Position numbers and translations under genes: made by a program
Shown: positions 59,366 to 64,000 of the stretch, in pieces
Layout: every line of letters starts with the position of its first letter
How positions within the stretch are numbered: the first letter of the stretch is position 1
Assembly: GCF_003208435.1 (NCBI RefSeq)
Contig: NZ_QKMF01000012.1
Span: forward strand, 62,001 to 126,000
DNA: 64,000 nt
Reading direction: 5' to 3'
Source of the DNA: Pelagimonas varians
GTDB lineage: Bacteria > Pseudomonadota > Alphaproteobacteria > Rhodobacterales > Rhodobacteraceae
Notes under the pieces: model-generated
Seen by the model: the letters and a program-made list of their open reading frames with translations, nothing else
What the model was told of the DNA's origin: nothing
Database searches by the model: none

Positions 59366-61249
59366 TTAGCCGAACTGGGCACCATCCTGCCGCCAAACCG
59401 ACACAACCGAAGAACGCGGTTTGCCTTCGCCATCGGGCCAGGACCCACCGGGATGCTGAACCCCCACAAAGGCGACCTTTTTATCCGCCGACCAGCACAG
59501 ACCAGTCACTTCGGCCCCGTTGGGAACGGTCATAAAGCGAATGATTTCACCGCTTTCGGGGTCGCCAACCAACATCTGGTTGTTGCCCATGCCCGCAAAA
59601 TCGCCTTCGTTCTTGTAGTTGCCATCGGTTTGGATCCACAGCAGGCCGTCAGAAGAAAACGCCATTCCGTCAGGCGAGTTGAACATATTGCCTGCGTTGA
59701 TGTTGTCAGACCCGCCATAGATGTTGTCATACACCTCGGGGTTGCCGGCCATGACGTACAAGTCCCAAGCAAATCCGTCTGCGGCGTGGTTCTCATCGGC
59801 CGGGGTCCAACGCACGATCTGACCATAGTTGTTGGTCTCACGTGGATTGACAGCATTGACGGATGTGTCATCGCCACCAGCGTTCGGTTTAACGCCGCGG
59901 TTTTTGTTGTTGGTCAGGGCGCAATATGCCTCAACCTTCAGCGGGTTGGAGGCGACCCACTCAGGACGGTCCATCGTCGTGGCACCAACCTTTGACGCTG
60001 CCATGCGGGTAAAGCACAGGATGTCCGCGATCTCCATGCCAGTTGTTTCTGGCGTCAGGGCCAGCCATTCGCCGGTTTGGTCATCGTTGAATTTGGCAGC
60101 ATACAAGACACCGTCATCCAAAAGACCATCGGTCGCCGCGCCCTGTTCCCATGTGCCATTGGACACATATTTATAAAGGAACTCACCGCGTTCATCGTCC
60201 CCCATGTAGACGACAACGCGGCCATCCTTTGCGTGTACCATTTCGGCATTTTCATGTTTGAAACGGCCCAGGGCGGTGCGTTTCACCGGCGTGGATGTTG
60301 GATCGCTTGGGTCGATTTCGGTGATAAAGCCATGGCGGTGCGGCTCATTGGGCTCTTTGGAAATGTCATAGCGTTCGTCGAATTTTTCATAGGCGTAGCG
60401 GCCACTCCCGCCAATGCCATAACGCGTATAACCCTCGCCGTCCGGCATATCGCCAGTCGCACCAAAGTAGCCGTTAAAGTTTTCTTCGCAGGTCAGATAG
60501 GTGTCCCAAAGGGTCTTGCCTGAACCACAGTTGTTCATGGTCCCCTTGACCATCAAGCCTGCCGGATCGGCCTTGGTCTGCACCAAAGCATGCCCCGCAA
60601 GCGGACCGGCGATCGCCATCTCTGTTTCATGCGTGATGCGGCGGTTGTAGGCGCTGTCCAGAACCACTTCAAAACCGTTGCCAGTGTCGGCAATTTCCAT
60701 CACCGTCACACCTTGCAGGTTCTTGAGCAAGACAACTTCGTCAGCGGTCTGCGGCGTCCCCTCTGAAGCGGCGGGCAGGTTGATTTTCGGGTTTACATAT
60801 TCAGAGTTCACAGTGATCAGCTGCTTGCCGTCGACTTCGAACAGTTCCATGCCGTCCGTGTTTTCACCAAACACTTTGTCGGACATATCAACGGAAACAC
60901 CGTTTTGCGCATCGTAAGCGTCTTTCGCTTCTGTCCACAACGCATCGCCCCAGCGTACCAGAACCTTGTGGTCGAAACCTTCGGGCACATGTATTTCATA
61001 ATCGGTTGCGATGTCGATCGGCTTGAAGCCAAACTTCATGTGGCCGTCAGCGCGGGCCGCTGCCGTGCTGCTGAACAACCCTGTGCCAAAGACCGCAGCA
61101 CCGGACCCAAAGGCCAATGCGCCGCCCAGAAAACCACGGCGCGATACGGCGCGGTCGACCACTTGGTCAAACTGGTTTTCATTGGAACGCGGGTCGCGAT
61201 GTTCGTCAAAATCATCCCAAGACAGGTCGACCAGAGATTTATCCGCCAT
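59366..61249 (-). CDS. phoX: PhoX-family alkaline phosphatase (Tat-exported)
   Basis: This 627-residue protein is a calcium/iron-dependent PhoX phosphatase exported folded to the periplasm. A twin-arginine motif SRRGFLGG lies at residues 36-43, after a long acidic start typical of PhoX. The catalytic core segments include YLTCEENFNGYFGATG, ALGRFKHENAEMV, MGDDERGEFLYKYVS, DGLLWIQTDGNYKNEG and AFVGVQHPGG near the C-terminus. The ATG at 61249 follows AAGGA by eight bases; the ATG at 61270 lacks one. No Pho box was found by eye. It sits between rplY and pth in the opposite direction. Confidence 0.92.
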   Translation of the reverse strand: MADKSLVDLSWDDFDEHRDPRSNENQFDQVVDRAVSRRGFLGGALAFGSGAAVFGTGLFSSTAAARADGHMKFGFKPIDIATDYEIHVPEGFDHKVLVRWGDALWTEAKDAYDAQNGVSVDMSDKVFGENTDGMELFEVDGKQLITVNSEYVNPKINLPAASEGTPQTADEVVLLKNLQGVTVMEIADTGNGFEVVLDSAYNRRITHETEMAIAGPLAGHALVQTKADPAGLMVKGTMNNCGSGKTLWDTYLTCEENFNGYFGATGDMPDGEGYTRYGIGGSGRYAYEKFDERYDISKEPNEPHRHGFITEIDPSDPTSTPVKRTALGRFKHENAEMVHAKDGRVVVYMGDDERGEFLYKYVSNGTWEQGAATDGLLDDGVLYAAKFNDDQTGEWLALTPETTGMEIADILCFTRMAASKVGATTMDRPEWVASNPLKVEAYCALTNNKNRGVKPNAGGDDTSVNAVNPRETNNYGQIVRWTPADENHAADGFAWDLYVMAGNPEVYDNIYGGSDNINAGNMFNSPDGMAFSSDGLLWIQTDGNYKNEGDFAGMGNNQMLVGDPESGEIIRFMTVPNGAEVTGLCWSADKKVAFVGVQHPGGSWPDGEGKPRSSVVSVWRQDGAQFG

Positions 61250-61467
61250 TGTATTCGTCCTTGCTGACATTTGGTTAGCTACGCTCCCCGGCGCATTGGT
61301 TGCGCGTTTTTGGGGCTCAGGCGGGGTATAGTGCGGAGAATGTATATCCTATGTGTCGGTTTTCTAACGTTTTCACGACATCCGCGAAAAGACAGTGATG
61401 GCACACACCCTTTACCTGCCCGCAAACGCTGTCGTATAGCAACGCCACCCCTTAACGGAGACGATCC

Positions 61468-62205
61468 ATGCAGCTTTTTGTCGGCCTTGGAAATCCAGGC
61501 AGCAAATATTCCCAAAACCGGCACAATATCGGATTCATGGCCTTGGATCAGATTGCGTCGGATCACGGGTTTTCACCGTGGAAATCCAAGTTTCAGGGCA
61601 AACTTTGCGAAGGCACGTTGGGAGGCGAAAAAACCCTGCTGTTGAAACCTGAAACCTTCATGAACCTGTCTGGCCAATCGGTTGGCGAGGCCATGCGCTT
61701 TTACAAGCTGGAATCGGCGGATGTAACCGTGTTCCATGATGAGCTGGATCTGGCACCCGGAAAATGTCGTGTCAAAAAGGGCGGCGGTCATGCGGGTCAC
61801 AATGGGCTGCGCTCTATTCACGGCCACATCACAGAGGCCTATCAACGTGTGCGATTGGGCATCGGCCATCCGGGACGCAAGGAACTGGTTTCGGCCTATG
61901 TCTTGCATGACTTTGCCAAGGCTGACGAAGAATGGCTGGATGATCTATTGCGCGGTATCAGCGACGGTGCGGCATCTTTGGCTGCGGGCGATACCGGACG
62001 GTTTCAAAATGCCGTAGCGCTGCGGGTGGCCCCGCCCCGGTCATCCACATCGAAACCCGCAAATCCTAAGCCTGCTAAGACAGCAAATTCTAAGCCCGTA
62101 CAACAGCAGAACCAACCTGCCAAAAAACCCGCAATGCAAAGCAAACCCCAAACAGAGCCGGACACCCGAAACGCTTTGCAAAAACTGGCAGATAAATTTC
62201 GCTAA
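61468..62205 (+). CDS. pth: Peptidyl-tRNA hydrolase with low-complexity C-terminal tail
   Basis: This 245-residue enzyme recycles tRNA from peptidyl-tRNA. Catalytic and substrate residues are visible: NRHNIGF with His19, KPETFMNLSGQSVGEA, FHDELDL, and GGGHAGHNGLRS. The core ends near residue 190; the remaining 55 residues are a Pro/Lys/Gln/Ser-rich tail that is not in E. coli Pth and ends in a short helix (TRNALQKLADKFR). Such tails occur in alphaproteobacterial Pth. It is followed at 50 bases by the beta-lactamase-like gene. Confidence 0.95.
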   Translation: MQLFVGLGNPGSKYSQNRHNIGFMALDQIASDHGFSPWKSKFQGKLCEGTLGGEKTLLLKPETFMNLSGQSVGEAMRFYKLESADVTVFHDELDLAPGKCRVKKGGGHAGHNGLRSIHGHITEAYQRVRLGIGHPGRKELVSAYVLHDFAKADEEWLDDLLRGISDGAASLAAGDTGRFQNAVALRVAPPRSSTSKPANPKPAKTANSKPVQQQNQPAKKPAMQSKPQTEPDTRNALQKLADKFR

Positions 62206-62254
62206 CCCTTGCCCCTGCCTGCTGCGCCGCGCACTCTGCGGTGCGGAGGGCACT

Positions 62255-63421
62255 ATGAAAAAATGGATTTTGCGCAGCATTGCGGCTTTGATGCTTGCTG
62301 TTGTTGTCATCGGACTATGGAAGCGCGAGGAGCTGGTACGGCTAAACGCTGTGCTCTCACTCTTCTCCGAAGAGAAAATCGTTCACAATTTCAGTCATAT
62401 GGGCCAGATCTTCCACGCGCGCGATATACCCGTAGAAGGCGAAATTACCCCATTGCCGAACGGCAAAAAAATGACTCTGCCCGCCCAATTCGAAGACTGG
62501 TTGGCCGCGCGCTCCGCGACTGGCGCGGTGATCTTGCACAACGGTGCCATTCGATACGAAGCCTATTTCAAAGGCACCCAGCAGTCCGATCCGCGCATTT
62601 CATGGTCTCTGGCGAAATCCTACCTTTCCGCCTTGTTCGGTGTGATCGTCGAACAAGGTCATATCCAAAGCCTCGATGATCCGCTGGTCAATTATGTGCC
62701 GGAACTCAAAGGCAGCGCCTATGATACTGTCAGCATTCGCAATGTGCTGCAAATGGAGTCAGGTGTAACCTTCGATGAGGAATATCTGGATTTCTGGAGC
62801 GACATCAACAAGATGGGACGCGTCCTTGCCTTGGGCGGTTCAATGGACGGGTTTGCTGCCGGGCTACACGAAAGCGAGGCTGTCCCGGGGGACGCGTGGA
62901 AATATGTATCAATCGACACCCATATTTTGGGTATGGTTGTGCGCGGGGCGACGGGCCGCACTATTCCCGACCTCATGGCTGAGTTCATCTTGAATCCACT
63001 GGGGAGCTTTGCTGCCCCCCAATACCTGACGGACGGGTACGGCGTCGCCTTTGTGCTGGGGGGCTTGAACCTGACCACCCGTGATTACGCCCGCATGGGC
63101 GAAATGTTTCGCAACAACGGCTTGTTCCAAGGACAGCAAATTGTGCCTGCAATTTGGGCAACCGAAAGCACCAGCCCATCGGCAAAAACCCAACCCGGAA
63201 AGCTACAGTATGGCTATCAATGGTGGATGCCATCTGACGCCGCCCCCGGTGAGTTTTTGGCCCGCGGAATTTACAGCCAATACGTCTATGTCAACAAATC
63301 CGCAGGCGTTGTCATTGCGATAAACGCGGCGGACCGCGCCTTTCGCGACGCTGGGGCGACGGACAATAGCATCGCCATGTTTCGTGACATATCCACCCTG
63401 CTAAGCGAGGAAAGCCCGTGA
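62255..63421 (+). CDS. Class C beta-lactamase-related serine hydrolase, membrane anchored
   Basis: This 388-residue protein has an N-terminal signal anchor (residues 4-22) and a periplasmic serine hydrolase domain. The catalytic motif SxxK is Ser118-Leu-Ala-Lys121 (WSLAKSYLSALFG); the Tyr of the YxN site lies in KYVSIDTHILG as YVS. Members are D-alanine carboxypeptidases, esterases or 6-aminohexanoate-type hydrolases, and true lactamase activity is uncommon. The substrate is unknown. GGAGG precedes the ATG. Its stop overlaps the DUF2237 gene start. Confidence 0.9.
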   Translation: MKKWILRSIAALMLAVVVIGLWKREELVRLNAVLSLFSEEKIVHNFSHMGQIFHARDIPVEGEITPLPNGKKMTLPAQFEDWLAARSATGAVILHNGAIRYEAYFKGTQQSDPRISWSLAKSYLSALFGVIVEQGHIQSLDDPLVNYVPELKGSAYDTVSIRNVLQMESGVTFDEEYLDFWSDINKMGRVLALGGSMDGFAAGLHESEAVPGDAWKYVSIDTHILGMVVRGATGRTIPDLMAEFILNPLGSFAAPQYLTDGYGVAFVLGGLNLTTRDYARMGEMFRNNGLFQGQQIVPAIWATESTSPSAKTQPGKLQYGYQWWMPSDAAPGEFLARGIYSQYVYVNKSAGVVIAINAADRAFRDAGATDNSIAMFRDISTLLSEESP

Positions 63422-63789
63422 TCAAACATCCATCTATCAACGTATTGGGGGGGGCCCTTGAAGCATGTTCAACATCCCCTGTGACGGGTTATTTCCGCGA
63501 CGGACATTGCAACACCTGTACCGAAGATGCTGGCAGCCATACGGTCTGCGCCGTGATGACAGCCGAATTTTTGGCCTATTCCAAATATGTCGGAAATGAT
63601 CTGTCGACGCCAAGGCCCGAATTCAACTTTCAAGGCTTGAAACCGGGCGATGCGTGGTGCCTGTGCGCTGCACGGTTCCTGCAAGCCCATGACGAAGGCT
63701 GCGCGCCGCGCGTCAATCTGGCAGCAACCCACCAAGACGCTTTAACCATCGTACCGCTCGCAGTCTTGAAGGAGCATGACAGGCCATAG
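63418..63789 (+). CDS. DUF2237 family protein
   Basis: This 123-residue protein fits DUF2237: NVLGGALEACSTSPVTGYFRDGHCNTCTEDAGSHTVCAVMTAEFL (by position 8-52), then LSTPRPEFNFQGLKPGDAWCLCAARF. Six or seven conserved cysteines (GHCNTC, HTVCAV, WCLCA) suggest metal or redox chemistry, but no function is established. The GTG start overlaps the serine hydrolase stop (GTGA), so both are translated together. Confidence 0.88.
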   Translation: MIKHPSINVLGGALEACSTSPVTGYFRDGHCNTCTEDAGSHTVCAVMTAEFLAYSKYVGNDLSTPRPEFNFQGLKPGDAWCLCAARFLQAHDEGCAPRVNLAATHQDALTIVPLAVLKEHDRP

Positions 63790-63811
63790 CGCACACCGGT
63801 TGCGGGGCACA

Positions 63812-63850
63812 GAAAAAGGGCGGCCCGATAAGATCGGGGCCGCCCTTTTT
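63812..63850. terminator. Bidirectional terminator between DUF2237 gene and trpB
   Basis: AAAAAGGGCGGCCCGAT / ATCGGGGCCGCCCTTTTT forms a long stem with a three-base loop and A/T runs on both sides. It lies between convergent genes. Confidence 0.92.
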
Positions 63851-63870
63851 AATCTGTTTGTCGGCTCAGG

Positions 63871-64000
63871 TTAATCCTGACCGCTCATGTTGACGCCAAG
63901 ATGCTTGGCGACAGTAAAGATGTCTTTGTCACCACGCCCACACATGTTCATGATAATAACATGGTCTTTGGGCAGATCCGGCGCAATTTTCACCACATGC
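63871..64000 (-). CDS. trpB: Tryptophan synthase beta chain (C-terminal 43 residues, cut by window edge)
   Basis: The minus strand up to the TAA at 63873-63871 encodes [20 protein letters not shown] followed by [21 protein letters not shown] (given in two parts). The stretch GRGDKDI is the well-known C-terminal signature of TrpB, which condenses indole with serine on PLP. The rest of the gene lies beyond the right edge. The usual partner trpA is at 52091 on the plus strand, so the two are not an operon. A strong terminator follows. Confidence 0.9.
   Translation of the reverse strand, partial: HVVKIAPDLPKDHVIIMNMCGRGDKDIFTVAKHLGVNMSGQD

Noticed and set aside
1-64000. tRNA, rRNA, insertion sequences, phage genes or CRISPR arrays
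   Set aside because: No transposase, integrase, terminal repeat pair, tRNA-like stretch or regularly spaced repeats were recognised in the window.

Overview
The window looks like chromosome of an alphaproteobacterium of the Roseobacter group (Rhodobacteraceae). The signs are mid-50s GC by eye, many TRAP/ABC importers, PhoX, a pyrrolysine-free MttB-family protein, pyrimidine catabolism genes of the PreA/PreT type, and L25/Ctc and peptidyl-tRNA hydrolase near a trpB gene. I see no tRNA, rRNA, CRISPR array, insertion sequence or phage gene. Almost all DNA is coding. Most of the window is a chain of small catabolic operons, each with its own regulator or operator.

1-9 kb: a sugar-acid block. It holds an SDR (cut by the left edge), an IlvD/Edd sugar-acid dehydratase, a small secreted protein, an RraA-like putative aldolase, a GlcD-type flavin oxidase, KDG kinase, a D-erythronate-dehydrogenase-like enzyme (DenD), a xylose-dehydrogenase-like SDR and an MDR oxidoreductase. 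9-13.7 kb: an orphan sulfotransferase, a 2-hydroxyacid dehydrogenase plus aminotransferase operon, and a divergent flavin monooxygenase. The perfect palindrome TGGTATACCA lies at three promoters in this part (2506, 3759, 12281), suggesting one regulon whose regulator is outside the window.

13.7-20 kb: a D-amino-acid-dehydrogenase-like flavoenzyme with a complete TRAP transporter and a BASS-like carrier, divergent from a LysR regulator. 20-32 kb: the whole reductive pyrimidine pathway (PreT/PreA, HydA, amidohydrolase) with a dedicated ABC importer, a DUF1993 protein, a small membrane protein split by a -1 frameshift, and two tandem RutR-like regulators. Near-perfect RutR operators lie at the amidohydrolase/regulator divergence and a weaker one before preT.

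32-37.2 kb: an L-threonate operon (ltnD-mgsA-otnK-otnC-otnI) under a divergent LacI regulator. Methylglyoxal synthase inside this operon is the most unusual gene combination seen: the pathway makes DHAP, the substrate of MgsA. 37.4-42 kb: a MarR-controlled RND efflux pair. 42-46.4 kb: an OYE-type demethylase-like flavoenzyme plus an MttB-family methyltransferase with a divergent TetR regulator.

46.4-64 kb: mostly housekeeping and phosphorus genes: a SLAC1/TehA channel, YchF, a MATE exporter, a DUF2461 protein, PPK2, TrpA, a soluble hybrid histidine kinase with a degraded ATP-binding site, LldD, an MFS transporter, a PafA-type phosphatase, L25, PhoX, Pth, a class C beta-lactamase-like hydrolase and a DUF2237 protein. 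The 3' end of trpB lies at the right edge on the minus strand, so trpA and trpB are about 11 kb apart and oppositely oriented.
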